DNA of 64,000 nt from Halomonas sp. M4R1S46 (GCF_025725685.1 NZ_CP107008.1:620001-684000); one strand, 5' to 3'; counted from the stretch's first letter, positions 1 to 8,409 are shown. The notes: generated from the sequence alone by a model not told the origin. Numbers and translations: made by a program.

Positions 1-1
1 G

Positions 2-316
2 CTCGATGATGACGTTGCCGAGCTCACGGGGGGCGAATCGACGATCTATCTGCTCGAGAACGAAAGCGGCTCGGGGTGCGTGAAGGGGCCCATGAAGTAT
101 CGGGACTATTCGCGGCACTGGACGCCCGTGCATCTCGACATCGTGGTCGAGGATATCGAGCAGGCCGCCGCGCGTGTGCTCGATTGTGGCGCCGTTCAGG
201 AAAGCGACTGCATCGAATGGCGAGGCTCGAAATGCATCACGTTCTCCGACCCCTTCGGCCATGGGTTCTGTCTTATCGAATTCCTCGGAGACGGCTACAG
301 CGACGACGTCGCCTAG
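2..316 (+). CDS. VOC (glyoxalase-fold) family protein, 5' truncated by window edge
   Basis: The reading frame is open from the first bases of the window and stops at 314-316, so only the C-terminal ~104 residues are present. It reads as one beta-alpha-beta-beta-beta module of the vicinal oxygen chelate fold: a strand ending in PVHLDIVVEDIEQAAARV, then the late motif ITFSDPFGHGFCLIEF, in which D-P-x-G-x-x-F/C-x-L-I-E is typical of glyoxalase/bleomycin-resistance proteins. The terminal Glu of that motif is the usual metal ligand. The substrate cannot be told from this half. The N-terminal half lies outside the window. An internal ATG at 92 is not the true start, because family homology extends upstream of it. 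Confidence 0.75.
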   Translation, partial: LDDDVAELTGGESTIYLLENESGSGCVKGPMKYRDYSRHWTPVHLDIVVEDIEQAAARVLDCGAVQESDCIEWRGSKCITFSDPFGHGFCLIEFLGDGYSDDVA

Positions 317-410
317 CAGCGGCGCCAAGGGGCTGTGCCTTGCCGGCGGGACGGTCGGATGCCTGGCCGCCGCATGGGCCATCATGGTGCGGGCTCGAAG
401 AGGAAACCAA

Positions 411-428
411 GACAGGCGATCGCCTGTC
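411..428. promoter_or_regulatory. perfect 18-bp palindrome upstream of yghU
   Basis: GACAGGCGATCGCCTGTC is identical to its reverse complement over all 18 bases. It lies 73 bp before the yghU start codon and about 95 bp after the VOC stop. There is no T-tract beside it and the arms meet without a loop, so it looks more like a dimeric repressor or activator site than a terminator. The regulator is unknown. Confidence 0.4.
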
Positions 429-500
429 ATAGCTTGATAGCAGGCTAACGTGTCCCCATATGGTAGTGTGAGCCAAGCCATTCGCTACCGAGGAGCCCTC

Positions 501-1370
501 ATGAGCCAAGGCAACGACTACACCCCGCCGAGGGTCTGGACCTGGGAGAAGGCCAGCGGTGGCACCTTCTCGAGCATCAACCGTCCCGTCGCCGGGCCCA
601 CCCATGACGAGGAACTGCCGGTCGGGGAGCATCCCTTCCAGCTCTACTCCCTGGCCACGCCCAACGGCGTGAAGGCCACGGTGATGTTCGAGGAGCTGCT
701 GGCGCTGGGCTACCAGGACGCCGAGTACGACGCCTGGCTGATCCGCATCGGTGAGGGCGACCAGTTCGGCAGCGGCTTCGTCGCGATCAACCCCAACTCC
801 AAGATCCCGGCGCTGGTCGACCACGGCCCGGCCGAGCCCATCCGGGTGTTCGAGTCCGGCTCGATCCTGCTCTACCTGGCCGAGCGCTTCGAGGAGTTCC
901 TGCCGGGCAGCCTGGCCGGGCGCACCGAGACCCTCAACTGGCTGTTCTGGCAGATGGGCAGCGGGCCCTTCCTGGGCGGCGGCTTCGGCCACTTCTACGC
1001 CTATGCGCCCGAGAAGATCGAATACGCCATCGACCGCTACGCCATGGAGACCAAGCGCCAGCTCGACGTGCTCGACCGTCGCCTGGCCGAGACGCGCTAC
1101 CTCGCCGGCGACGACTACACCATCGCCGATATCGCGACCTGGCCCTGGTACGGCCAGTTGGTCCTCGGCCGGCTGTATGACGCCGCCGAGTTCCTGCAGG
1201 TGCCGGAGTACCGGCACGTGCTGCGCTGGGCCAGGGAGATCGACGCCCGCCCGGCGGTGCAGCGCGGCCGCATGGTCAACCGCACCTTCGGCGATGCGGC
1301 CATGCAGCTCCACGAGCGCCACGATGCCAGCGACTTCACCCACAAGACCCAGGACGTGCTGACGTCCTGA
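501..1370 (+). CDS. yghU: glutathione-dependent disulfide-bond oxidoreductase YghU
   Basis: This is a 289-residue glutathione S-transferase homolog of the Nu class (YghU/YfcG type), which reduces disulfides using glutathione in the cytoplasm. The start ATG at 501 is preceded by AGGAG at 491-495; an in-frame start 51 bp upstream lacks a ribosome site. The family-specific N-terminal arm (WTWEKASGGTFSSINRP) occupies residues 14-29. The thioredoxin-like domain follows at about 45-130, with FVAINPNSKIPALVDH and the glutathione-binding ESGSILLYLAE motif. The all-helical C-terminal domain holds YTIADIATWPW. Length matches the E. coli protein (288). It is monocistronic and followed by a strong hairpin at 1429-1452. 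Confidence 0.93.
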   Translation: MSQGNDYTPPRVWTWEKASGGTFSSINRPVAGPTHDEELPVGEHPFQLYSLATPNGVKATVMFEELLALGYQDAEYDAWLIRIGEGDQFGSGFVAINPNSKIPALVDHGPAEPIRVFESGSILLYLAERFEEFLPGSLAGRTETLNWLFWQMGSGPFLGGGFGHFYAYAPEKIEYAIDRYAMETKRQLDVLDRRLAETRYLAGDDYTIADIATWPWYGQLVLGRLYDAAEFLQVPEYRHVLRWAREIDARPAVQRGRMVNRTFGDAAMQLHERHDASDFTHKTQDVLTS

Positions 1371-1428
1371 GCGCCTCGACGCGGCCCGCGCCGGAACCAG
1401 GCGCGGCCCCTGTCGCGCCTGCGCCCGT

Positions 1429-1452
1429 GAGCCCCGCCCCTCGGCGGGGCTC
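1429..1452 (+). terminator. terminator hairpin after yghU
   Basis: A perfect 10-bp stem, GAGCCCCGCC/GGCGGGGCTC, closes a CCTC loop 58 bp after the yghU stop. The following bases (TCGCGTTG) have only a weak T content, so it may act without a classical U-tract. Confidence 0.6.
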
Positions 1453-1665
1453 TCGCGTTGCGTACTCGCCCGGTGCCGGCTTCACTGCAGGGTAAGGGCG
1501 GCCGGGACGCCACCCGAGACCATACGGCGCCGCGTCGGGGGATGCGGCTTTCACGGCGCCGAGATCGCCGGCGGGGAAGGCGGCAGCTGCCGTCGCGTGG
1601 CGCTTCGACACGGAGCAACGGGCGTCCCTCTCCGCCTGGCCCTCGGCCGGCAAGAGGGGGAGATC

Positions 1666-2139
1666 ATGATCAAGCGCAGCGGGTATCTCGGGGCCGGGCT
1701 GGCCATCGTCCTGATGATGGCGGCCGGCATGGCCCAGGCCCAGGAGGACGCCGAGGCATCGCTCTACGATCGTTTGGGGGGCCTGACCCCGATCTCGGTG
1801 GTGGTCAGCGACTTCATCGACGTCCTGCTGGTGGATGACGTGCTCAACGCGAACCCGGCGATCGACGAGGCCCGGCAGCGCGTCCCGGCGCCCTACCTGA
1901 AGTATCGGGTGACGTCGCTGGTCTGCCAGGCCGCCGGTGGGCCCTGCGAGTATCAGGGCCGCTCGATGCAGGCGTCGCATGCCCATCTCAACATCACCGA
2001 GGCCGAGTGGGCGCAGATGGTGACCCTGCTCGAGGGTGTCCTCGACGAGCATGGCGTGCCCGACCGCGAGACCGAGGAACTGCTCGCCATCGTCGGCTCG
2101 ACCAAGGAAGACATCGTGACCGTCCGGGACGAGAACTGA
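1666..2139 (+). CDS. exported group 1 truncated hemoglobin
   Basis: This 157-residue protein begins with a Sec signal peptide (MIKRSGYLGAGLAIVLMMAA..., probable cleavage after AQA at 23-25) and continues as a 2-on-2 globin. SLYDRLGGL (32-40) is the classic N-terminal truncated-globin motif. YQGRSMQASHAHLNI (97-111) aligns with the F-helix, placing the heme-ligating proximal histidine at H105. Two cysteines (C87, C94) sit in an insertion ahead of it and could form a disulfide after export. The chosen ATG follows AGAGGGGGAG; a start 69 bp upstream would bury the signal peptide. Most truncated globins are cytoplasmic, so this is a periplasmic or exported variant. The ligand chemistry (NO or O2) is inferred from the family only. 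Confidence 0.85.
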   Translation: MIKRSGYLGAGLAIVLMMAAGMAQAQEDAEASLYDRLGGLTPISVVVSDFIDVLLVDDVLNANPAIDEARQRVPAPYLKYRVTSLVCQAAGGPCEYQGRSMQASHAHLNITEAEWAQMVTLLEGVLDEHGVPDRETEELLAIVGSTKEDIVTVRDEN

Positions 2140-2163
2140 GCGACGCGCGTGACGTAGACGCCA

Positions 2164-2201
2164 GCATCGGGGGCGGCGCGTGGCCGCGTCGCTCCCGATG
2201 C
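2164..2201. terminator. shared hairpin between convergent globin and methyltransferase genes
   Basis: An 8-bp outer stem (GCATCGGG/CCCGATGC) encloses a further G+C-rich stem with one G-U pair and one mismatch. It lies in the 86-bp gap between two converging genes and can serve both strands. Confidence 0.55.
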
Positions 2202-2225
2202 CCCCGGCGGCGATCCCGGGCCACT

Positions 2226-3299
2226 TCACCCGGCGAGGCGAGCTTCGAGAATCAGGTTGAACGGCGTCTCGGCGGCGCGCCGGAAGTGGCCGAAGCCCGC
2301 CTGGCGGAACACTTCGGCGAGGCGCGCCTCGCCGGCCTGGGCGCCGAGCACGAGCGTGCCGCCCTCCGAGATCGCATGCGCGCAGCAGATGGTGGTGGAC
2401 GCCGCATAGTACATCCGGGAGACGGTCGACAGGTTTTGCTCGACCCGGTCCTGGGCGAACGGCTCGACCAGCATCACCGTGCCACCGGGCGCCAGCACCC
2501 GGGCGGCGTAGCGGGCCGCGGCGACCGGGTCGCCCATGTCGTGCAGGCAGTCGAAGAAGCAGATCAGGCCGTATTGCCGGTCGGGGTAATCCGTCGCCCG
2601 GGCCAGGTCGAAACTCACGCGCTCGGTGACACCCGCCGTGACCGCGTTGCGCCGGGCGGCGTCGATCGAGGCCGCGTGCCCATCGATGCCGTGGAAGCGC
2701 GAGCGCGGGAAGGCCTGCGCCATCAGCACGGTCGAGTGGCCGTGGCCGCAGCCGACGTCGGCGACCTCGATGCCGGCCTCGAGCTTGTCGACCACGCCCT
2801 CGAGCGCGGGCAGCCACTCCGGCACCAGGCTGGCGCGATAGCCGTTGCGGTAGAACGCCGCCACCCCGCACTGCAGGCGCCCGTCGTGCTCGCCCCAGGC
2901 CACGCCCTCGCCGGTGCGGAAGGCCTCGAGGGTGCGCTCCTCGTCGAACCACATCGAGGCCGGCACCTGCCAGGCGTGGGGGATGAACAGCGGGCTGTCC
3001 TCGTCGGCCAGCACCAGCGCCTGCTCGGGGGACAGTTCGTAGGTGTCGCCGACGGCGTGGTAGCCCACATAGCCGCCGGCGGCCTGGGCGTTCAGCCACT
3101 CGCGGACATAGCGCTCGGCGCAGCCGGTGCGGGTGGCGAGTTCCGCAGCGCCGAGCGGGCCGGCGCCGGCCATGGCCTTGTACAGGCCGAGCTTGCTGCC
3201 GAGGCTGACCATCACGCCGCCGTAGGCGGCGGACAGGTCGTCAACGGCGCGGGTCACAAAGGTTTCCAGCTTCGTCTGATCGATCACGGGGGCGTTCAT
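2226..3299 (-). CDS. class I SAM-dependent methyltransferase with N-terminal winged helix
   Basis: This 357-residue protein has a small winged-helix/dimerisation module (about 15-90, with LGAAELATRTGCAERYVREWLNAQAAGGYV) followed by a Rossmann methyltransferase domain. Motif I is VADVGCGHGHST (179-190), followed by an acidic strand end (FHGIDGH) and CFFDCLHDMGDPVAAARYAARVLAPGGTVMLVEPF. This arrangement matches the Rv2258c-like small-molecule methyltransferase family; the substrate is not predictable. The start ATG is preceded by AGGAG. The gene diverges from the GlxA-type regulator at 3446 across a 146-bp gap, which suggests that regulator controls it. Confidence 0.85.
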   Translation of the reverse strand: MNAPVIDQTKLETFVTRAVDDLSAAYGGVMVSLGSKLGLYKAMAGAGPLGAAELATRTGCAERYVREWLNAQAAGGYVGYHAVGDTYELSPEQALVLADEDSPLFIPHAWQVPASMWFDEERTLEAFRTGEGVAWGEHDGRLQCGVAAFYRNGYRASLVPEWLPALEGVVDKLEAGIEVADVGCGHGHSTVLMAQAFPRSRFHGIDGHAASIDAARRNAVTAGVTERVSFDLARATDYPDRQYGLICFFDCLHDMGDPVAAARYAARVLAPGGTVMLVEPFAQDRVEQNLSTVSRMYYAASTTICCAHAISEGGTLVLGAQAGEARLAEVFRQAGFGHFRRAAETPFNLILEARLAG

Positions 3300-3445
3300 G
3301 GGGGCGGCTCCTGGCTTGACGGGGCGAGTGGTGTCGACTGCCCGTCCATGATCGTCGCGCCACCCGATCGGCAGAAGAGCCGGAATCGCCGCAATCGGTC
3401 CGTTCGTGCCACACTGAAAGCCCCGCCACGAGAAGCCCTTGCGCC

Positions 3446-4486
3446 ATGAGCGGACACCCCCCGTCGGTCGGTGCGAGCCCCCGCCACGTCAGCCTGGTGG
3501 CGTTGCCCGACGCCGCGATCTCCACGCTTGCCGGTATCTTCGACGTGATGAACAGCGTGGCCCTCATGGGCATGACGCCCCATGATGCCCCGGCACCGTT
3601 TCACATCGAGATCGTCGGCGAGGCCGTGGGGCCGCTGGAACTGGCGAGCGGCATCCCGATCACCGTGCAGCGGGCGGTCGACACCGTCGAGACCAGCGAC
3701 ATCGTGATCGTCCCCGCGGTGCTGCTGCGCCCGCCGGGCTGGGGGCCGGGCCGCTATCCCGGCCTGGTCGCCTGGCTGCGCCGCATGCACGAGCGTGGCG
3801 CCGTGCTCTGTTCGGCCTGCTCGGGGGTCTTTCTGCTCGCCGAGACCGGGTTGTTCGACGGCCAGGACGCCACGGTGCATTTCGGCTACGCGGCGATGTT
3901 CGCGGCCACCTATCCGGCCGTGCCGATCCATCCGGAGCGTGTGCTGGTGATCGGCGGGCGGCGCGAGGAACTGGTGAGTTCGGGGGCCTCGATGAGCTGG
4001 CACGACCTGGTGCTCTATCTCATCGCGCGCTACGCCGGGGCGATCACGGCTCAGGAGGTCGCGCGGATGTTCGCGCTGCAGTGGCACCAGGATGGTCTCA
4101 CGCCCTATCTCGTGTTCGAGGGCCGGACGGATCACGGCGACGCGGAAGTCCTGGGGGCACAGCAGTGGTTGGGCGAGCACTTCGCGCTCGCCCACCCGGT
4201 GGAGGAGATGATCAGGCGCTCGGCGCTCGCCGAGCGCTCCTTCAAGCGACGCTTCGCGAAGGCCACCGGCCTCACGCCGATCGCCTACGTCCTGCGCCTG
4301 CGCATCGAGGACGCCAAGCGTCGGCTCGAGCGCTCCGACGCCTCGGTCGACGAGATCAGCTGGCGGGTCGGCTACGAGGATGCGGCCTTCTTCCGGCGCC
4401 TGTTCAAGCGCACCACCGGCCTCACCCCGAGCGCCTATCGTCGGCGCTTCCGCCTCCCGGACTTCGCACGACCGCGTCAGCCATGA
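3446..4486 (+). CDS. GlxA family transcriptional regulator (DJ-1/PfpI domain + AraC HTH)
   Basis: This 346-residue regulator combines an N-terminal class I amidotransferase-like (DJ-1/PfpI) sensing domain (about 12-205) with a C-terminal AraC-type double helix-turn-helix (about 245-340). The sensing domain shows the nucleophile-elbow segment GAVLCSACSGVFLLAETGL. The DNA-binding part shows SALAERSFKRRFAKATGLTP and ISWRVGYEDAAFFRRLFKRTTGLTPSAYRRRF. Members commonly regulate catabolism of small amines or quaternary ammonium compounds. It is divergent to the methyltransferase, the usual layout for a local regulator. A second GlxA-type regulator of the same length occurs at 11775, but the two sequences are clearly different. 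Confidence 0.88.
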   Translation: MSGHPPSVGASPRHVSLVALPDAAISTLAGIFDVMNSVALMGMTPHDAPAPFHIEIVGEAVGPLELASGIPITVQRAVDTVETSDIVIVPAVLLRPPGWGPGRYPGLVAWLRRMHERGAVLCSACSGVFLLAETGLFDGQDATVHFGYAAMFAATYPAVPIHPERVLVIGGRREELVSSGASMSWHDLVLYLIARYAGAITAQEVARMFALQWHQDGLTPYLVFEGRTDHGDAEVLGAQQWLGEHFALAHPVEEMIRRSALAERSFKRRFAKATGLTPIAYVLRLRIEDAKRRLERSDASVDEISWRVGYEDAAFFRRLFKRTTGLTPSAYRRRFRLPDFARPRQP

Positions 4487-4671
4487 TGCCGCCACGCCAG
4501 AACGCCACGAACCCTTCCGCCAGGGGCAGGCCGAGGCGCTGGGACCAGGCCGCGGTTTCCGTGGCGCCCTCGGCGCTGCTTGGACATCGACTCGAGGTAC
4601 ATCTCGGAGCGCTGGTATGCCGGGGCTGACCCCGTACTTCGGGTCATCGCCCTGATCGTGATGGGGGGCAT
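4480..4671 (-). pseudogene. frameshifted coding remnant of an unidentified gene
   Basis: On the minus strand a protein-like reading (AYQRSEMYLESMSKQ) runs to about 4577. One base later the adjacent frame continues as AEGATETAAWSQRLGLPLAE and then GFVAFWRGGIMADAVVR. Removing a single C at about 4576 joins them into one continuous, amphipathic, ordinary-looking protein. No start with a ribosome site precedes it and its end overlaps the 3' end of the GlxA gene. The family was not recognised (a phasin-like helical protein is one guess). It could be chance, since G+C-rich DNA is open in many frames. Confidence 0.3.
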
Positions 4672-4744
4672 GAGGTCTGCCGGACGTCGAGCAAACCGTA
4701 GCGGTTCACCTAAGCTGGGATATGCCTCGGGACAAGGATTGCCG

Positions 4745-5956
4745 ATGACCGCCCAGCAACGCTTTACCCTGACGCGCGCCGACGCCCGCCGCCTGCTGGT
4801 GCGCTATCACTTCCGGCCGGCGCCGCTGGCGACCGTCATCCGTCGCCTGGGGACCATCCAGTTCGATCCCCTGGCGCCGGTCGGTACCAACCCGGACCTG
4901 GTCCTGCAGGCCCGGGTACCCGGCTATCGGCGGGGGGACTGGCTGGAGGCGGCCTATGGTCGACGATGGCTGGTCGATGGCTGGGACAAGCAGGCCAGCC
5001 TGATCCAGCCCGGGGAGTGGTGGGCCCAGGCGCCGTTTCATCGCTGGTTGGCCCGGCGCTGGCAGCAGCGTGGCGTGGACGTCGATTCCCCGGAGGCCCA
5101 TGCCCTGGTCGCCCAGGTCGAACGCCATGGCCCCGCCACCAGCCTCGAACTCGGCGACCAACGAGCCGATCCCGCCTTGCGCGGCAGCTGGTACGGTCCC
5201 AAGCGCTCGCGGCATCTGCTCAAGGCGTTATGGGACGCCGGACGCTTGATGACGCACCATCGAGTGGGTGGTCGCCATGCCTACGACTTGCCCGAACGCG
5301 TGCTGCCCCAGGGCGCGAGCGTGGCGGAGACCACGGACGCCGATGCCCTGCAACGGCTGGTGGTCCGGCGCGTGCAGGCCGTCGGCCTGCTGCGTCCCGG
5401 CGCCGATGCCGCCGTCTGGTCGCTGCCTTGCCCGCGCGCGGAGCGTGACCGCATCGCCGCCCGGGCCATCGCCCGGGGAGCGTTGATCGAACTCGACGTG
5501 GAGGGCACGGGCTACTGGACCACGCCCGAGGCCCTCTCGGTTCTGGAGGCGGGCCTCGACGCGTCCGAGGAAACGACTCAGGGGATGCGTTTTCTCGCGC
5601 CCCTGGATCCGCTGATGTGGGACCGGGGTGGCGTCGCCCGGGTCTTCGGCTTCGATTACGTCTGGGAGGTCTACAAGCCCCAGGCCCGGCGTCGTTGGGG
5701 GTACTATGTGGTGCCGGTGCTGTGGGGCGAGCGTTTCATTGCTCGCTTCGACGCCAAGTGCCAGCAGGGCACCTTGACTCTCCTCGCCTGGCACTGGGAG
5801 CCCGACATCCTGCCGGCCAGGCTCCCCGAGGGTCTGCCCGAGGCACTTCGGCAGGCCGCCCGTGATTTTCTCGATTACCTCGGGGCCACTCGTCTCGTCC
5901 TGCCCAGGGGCCTCGGTCGTGAGGCCCGACGCGCGTGGCAGAGGGCGGCCAGATGA
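4745..5956 (+). CDS. YcaQ/AlkZ-like DNA glycosylase (winged helix)
   Basis: This 403-residue protein belongs to the AlkZ/YcaQ superfamily of winged-helix DNA glycosylases; YcaQ (AlkX) unhooks interstrand cross-links and excises bulky N-alkyl purines. The catalytic Q-phi-D motif is visible as IQFDP with Q39 and D41 near the N-terminus, as in YcaQ, rather than the QxQ motif of Streptomyces AlkZ. Other family landmarks are RAEAYGRRWLVDGWDKQASL-like DNA-contacting sequence (about 68-85) and FLAPLDPLMWDRGGVARVFGFDYVWEVYKP near the C-terminus. The ATG at 4745 fits the usual N-terminus; an in-frame ATG 165 bp upstream lacks a ribosome site. The gene runs convergently into the PTS gene with a 21-bp gap. 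Confidence 0.87.
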   Translation: MTAQQRFTLTRADARRLLVRYHFRPAPLATVIRRLGTIQFDPLAPVGTNPDLVLQARVPGYRRGDWLEAAYGRRWLVDGWDKQASLIQPGEWWAQAPFHRWLARRWQQRGVDVDSPEAHALVAQVERHGPATSLELGDQRADPALRGSWYGPKRSRHLLKALWDAGRLMTHHRVGGRHAYDLPERVLPQGASVAETTDADALQRLVVRRVQAVGLLRPGADAAVWSLPCPRAERDRIAARAIARGALIELDVEGTGYWTTPEALSVLEAGLDASEETTQGMRFLAPLDPLMWDRGGVARVFGFDYVWEVYKPQARRRWGYYVVPVLWGERFIARFDAKCQQGTLTLLAWHWEPDILPARLPEGLPEALRQAARDFLDYLGATRLVLPRGLGREARRAWQRAAR

Positions 5957-5977
5957 ATCGGTGAGTATTTGGCCGCC

Positions 5978-7885
5978 TCACGTGCCCGATGAATGAGGGG
6001 CGTCGACGGCGAGGGCCGGTTTCAGGCTGCCGACCAACAGGGCGCTCACCAGCGCACCGAGGGCGATCGCCAACAGGTAGTGAAACGGGTGTTCGACCAG
6101 CGGGATGACGAAGACCCCGCCATGGGGGGCCGGCAGCTGGCAGCCGAAATACATCGACAGGCCGCCCGCCAGCGCCGAGCCGACGATGCAGGCGGGCAGC
6201 ACCCGGAGCGGGTCGGCGGCGGCAAACGGGATGGCGCCTTCGGTGATGAAGGAGGCGCCGAGCACGAAGCAGCTCTTGCCGGCACGCCGCTCGTTGGCGC
6301 CAAAGCGGCTGCGAAACAGCAGCGTCGCCAGCCCCATCGCCAGCGGCGGCACCATGCCGCCGGCCATGACCGCGGCCTGGGGCAGATGGTTGCCCGCCGC
6401 GATGGCGGCGATGCCGAAGGTGTAGGCCGCCTTGTTGACCGGCCCGCCGAGGTCCACCGCCATCAGCCCGCCCAGCAAGGTGCCCAGCAGGATCAGGTTG
6501 CCGATGCCGAGCGCATTCAGCCAGTCCACCAGCGCGCTATTGATATCGGCCAGCGGCATCAGCAGCAGGTACATCAGACCGCCGGTCAGCAGCAGGCCGA
6601 TCACCGGGTAGATCAGTACCGTCTCCACCCCCTGCAGGCTACGTGGCAGATGGCGGCAGAGATGGATGACGGCCAGCATCAGATAGCCGCCCAGCAGGCC
6701 GGCGATCATGCCGCCGAGAAAGCCGCCGCCGGAATGCACCGCCATGAAGCCGCCGACCATCGCCGGCATGAAGCCGGGCCGGTCGGCGATGCTCATGCCG
6801 ATGAAGGCGGCCAGCACCGGTATCATCAGGCCGAAGGCGCCTTCGCTGCCGCCCAGGGTCATCAGCGCGGCCGCCAGGGGGTGGTAGTTCGGGCTGTCCG
6901 GGTCGAACGCATCGACGCCGAACATGAAGGAGAGCGCGATCAGGATGCCGCCGCCGACGACGAACGGCAGCATGTTCGAGACGCCGTTCATCAGGTGCTG
7001 GTAGATGCCCGGTCGGGTCGCGGTCGGCCGCGGCCCGGCGGCGTCCCCTTCGCCGGCGTAGACCGTCGCCTCACCGCTCAGGGCCCGTTCCAGTAGCCCC
7101 TGCGGGTCGCGAATCGCGTCCCGTACCGGCACCCTGATCAGCTTCTTGCCGGCAAAGCGCTCCATCTCGACCCGGGTATCGGAGGCGATGACGACCGCGT
7201 CGGCGGCGGCGATCTCCTGCTCCGTCAGGCGATCCCGCTCGCCGATGGCGCCGCGGGTCTCGACCCGGATCGGCAGTTCCATCCGTTCGGCACAGACGTT
7301 CAGCGCATCGGCGGCCATATAGGTGTGCGCGATGCCGGTCGGGCAGCCGGTCACCGCCACCAGTCTCGGCATCGGCGGGGCGGCGGCTGCCGCCGGCCCG
7401 GTGTCGGCGGCAGCCTCGACGGCGTTGCCGCTCCGCGCTTCGCCGGCCAGCAGCCCGATCAACTCGTTCGCGCTGCCCGCCTGCAGCAGGCGCTGAATAT
7501 ACTGCGACTCCTGCATATGCCGGGTCAGCGCGGCGAGGATGTCGAGATGCTCCTCGTCCACCGCCTCGGTTTCGGCAATCAGGAAGAAGATCCGGCTGGG
7601 CTGACTGTCGAGCGAGCCGTAGTCGATTCCGTCCGGCGCGATGCCCACTGCGATCGCCGGTGATCGGACCGCGTCGGTGCGGGCATGGGGGATGGCGATG
7701 CCCTTCTCGAGGCCGGTCGGAAACTCTGCCTCACGCTTGAGAATCGCCTCCTTGAACGCTGTCGGATCGATCAGCTTGCCCGCCTTGGCCAGCACCTCGA
7801 TCAGCTCGTCGAGAACCTCGGACTTGGTGTGTCCCTGCAGACGCAGGCGGATCGTATCGGCACTGATCAGGCTGGTAACCTCCAT
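5978..7885 (-). CDS. fruA: PTS fructose transporter, fused IIA-IIB-IIC
   Basis: This 635-residue membrane permease carries all three enzyme II activities on one chain. IIA (1-150) has its phosphorylated histidine in GIAIPHARTD (H67). A linker rich in Ala/Pro follows. IIB (173-275) has the phosphocysteine in VAVTGCPTGIAHTYMAA (C181). IIC starts at about 295 with GIYQHLMNGVSNMLPFVVGGG and has about eight to nine membrane segments, including GGPVNKAAYTFG and GAIPFAAADPLRVLP. Fructose is the likely substrate from the IIC family (mannose is the alternative). No fruK, HPr or EI gene lies alongside, so phosphate must come from PTS proteins encoded elsewhere. GGGAG precedes the start. Confidence 0.9.
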   Translation of the reverse strand: MEVTSLISADTIRLRLQGHTKSEVLDELIEVLAKAGKLIDPTAFKEAILKREAEFPTGLEKGIAIPHARTDAVRSPAIAVGIAPDGIDYGSLDSQPSRIFFLIAETEAVDEEHLDILAALTRHMQESQYIQRLLQAGSANELIGLLAGEARSGNAVEAAADTGPAAAAAPPMPRLVAVTGCPTGIAHTYMAADALNVCAERMELPIRVETRGAIGERDRLTEQEIAAADAVVIASDTRVEMERFAGKKLIRVPVRDAIRDPQGLLERALSGEATVYAGEGDAAGPRPTATRPGIYQHLMNGVSNMLPFVVGGGILIALSFMFGVDAFDPDSPNYHPLAAALMTLGGSEGAFGLMIPVLAAFIGMSIADRPGFMPAMVGGFMAVHSGGGFLGGMIAGLLGGYLMLAVIHLCRHLPRSLQGVETVLIYPVIGLLLTGGLMYLLLMPLADINSALVDWLNALGIGNLILLGTLLGGLMAVDLGGPVNKAAYTFGIAAIAAGNHLPQAAVMAGGMVPPLAMGLATLLFRSRFGANERRAGKSCFVLGASFITEGAIPFAAADPLRVLPACIVGSALAGGLSMYFGCQLPAPHGGVFVIPLVEHPFHYLLAIALGALVSALLVGSLKPALAVDAPHSSGT

Positions 7886-7951
7886 CGCGCTCCCCGTCGT
7901 TGGTTGTTGTGTGGAGCTTAGCCGGTTGTTCCTTGGTGATGCTCGCGCGTT

Positions 7952-8285
7952 TCATCGCGGACCACGCCATCGCCATGCTCGACGTGGTCGGGCCGCCCCG
8001 GCCCGGGTGCGAGATGGCGCTGTCGGGCGCTTGCCTGCGCCGCTTCCAGGCGCCTTCGACGCTATCGACGTCTCGGCGTCGGCGCGGCGCCACGCCAGCG
8101 GCGAGTGGCCGGTATGACGGCGGAACGTCCGCCAGCGCCAGGTGAACGGTGCCCCGCGTCAGGACGTGAACGAAGCCGGTGCCCGCCTGTGCCGGATGGC
8201 GGGCGCTGTAGCAGAGCGGACCGGCATTGAACACGCTGGCGGCAAGATGAAAGCGGGAAAGCAGGGCGGCGAGTCGGTCCATCAT
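7952..8285 (-). pseudogene. AraC family regulator with large internal deletion
   Basis: The first ~55 codons (from ATG 8285 or 8282) read as the start of a Cupin_6-type AraC regulator: MDRLAALLSRFHLAASVFNA, then FVHVLTRGTVHLALAD. At about 8110-8116 the coding sense shifts to the adjacent frame, which reads TFRRHTGHSPLAWRR. That is the conserved end of the second helix-turn-helix in the same regulator family. Between the two there is no cupin remainder and no first HTH, so some 200 or more codons are missing and the junction is out of frame. The gene cannot make a working regulator. It sits between fruA and a divergent cytochrome P460 gene. Confidence 0.75.
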
Positions 8286-8409
8286 GAGACTCCTGGACGC
8301 ACTATAAAGACATCTGGAGTCCAGTCGTCTATCCGTCGTCCTAGACTGTCAATCGGAGGCGATCCAAGCGGCACCTGAACACTGGCACCGGAACGAGAGG
8401 AGCGAGGTC

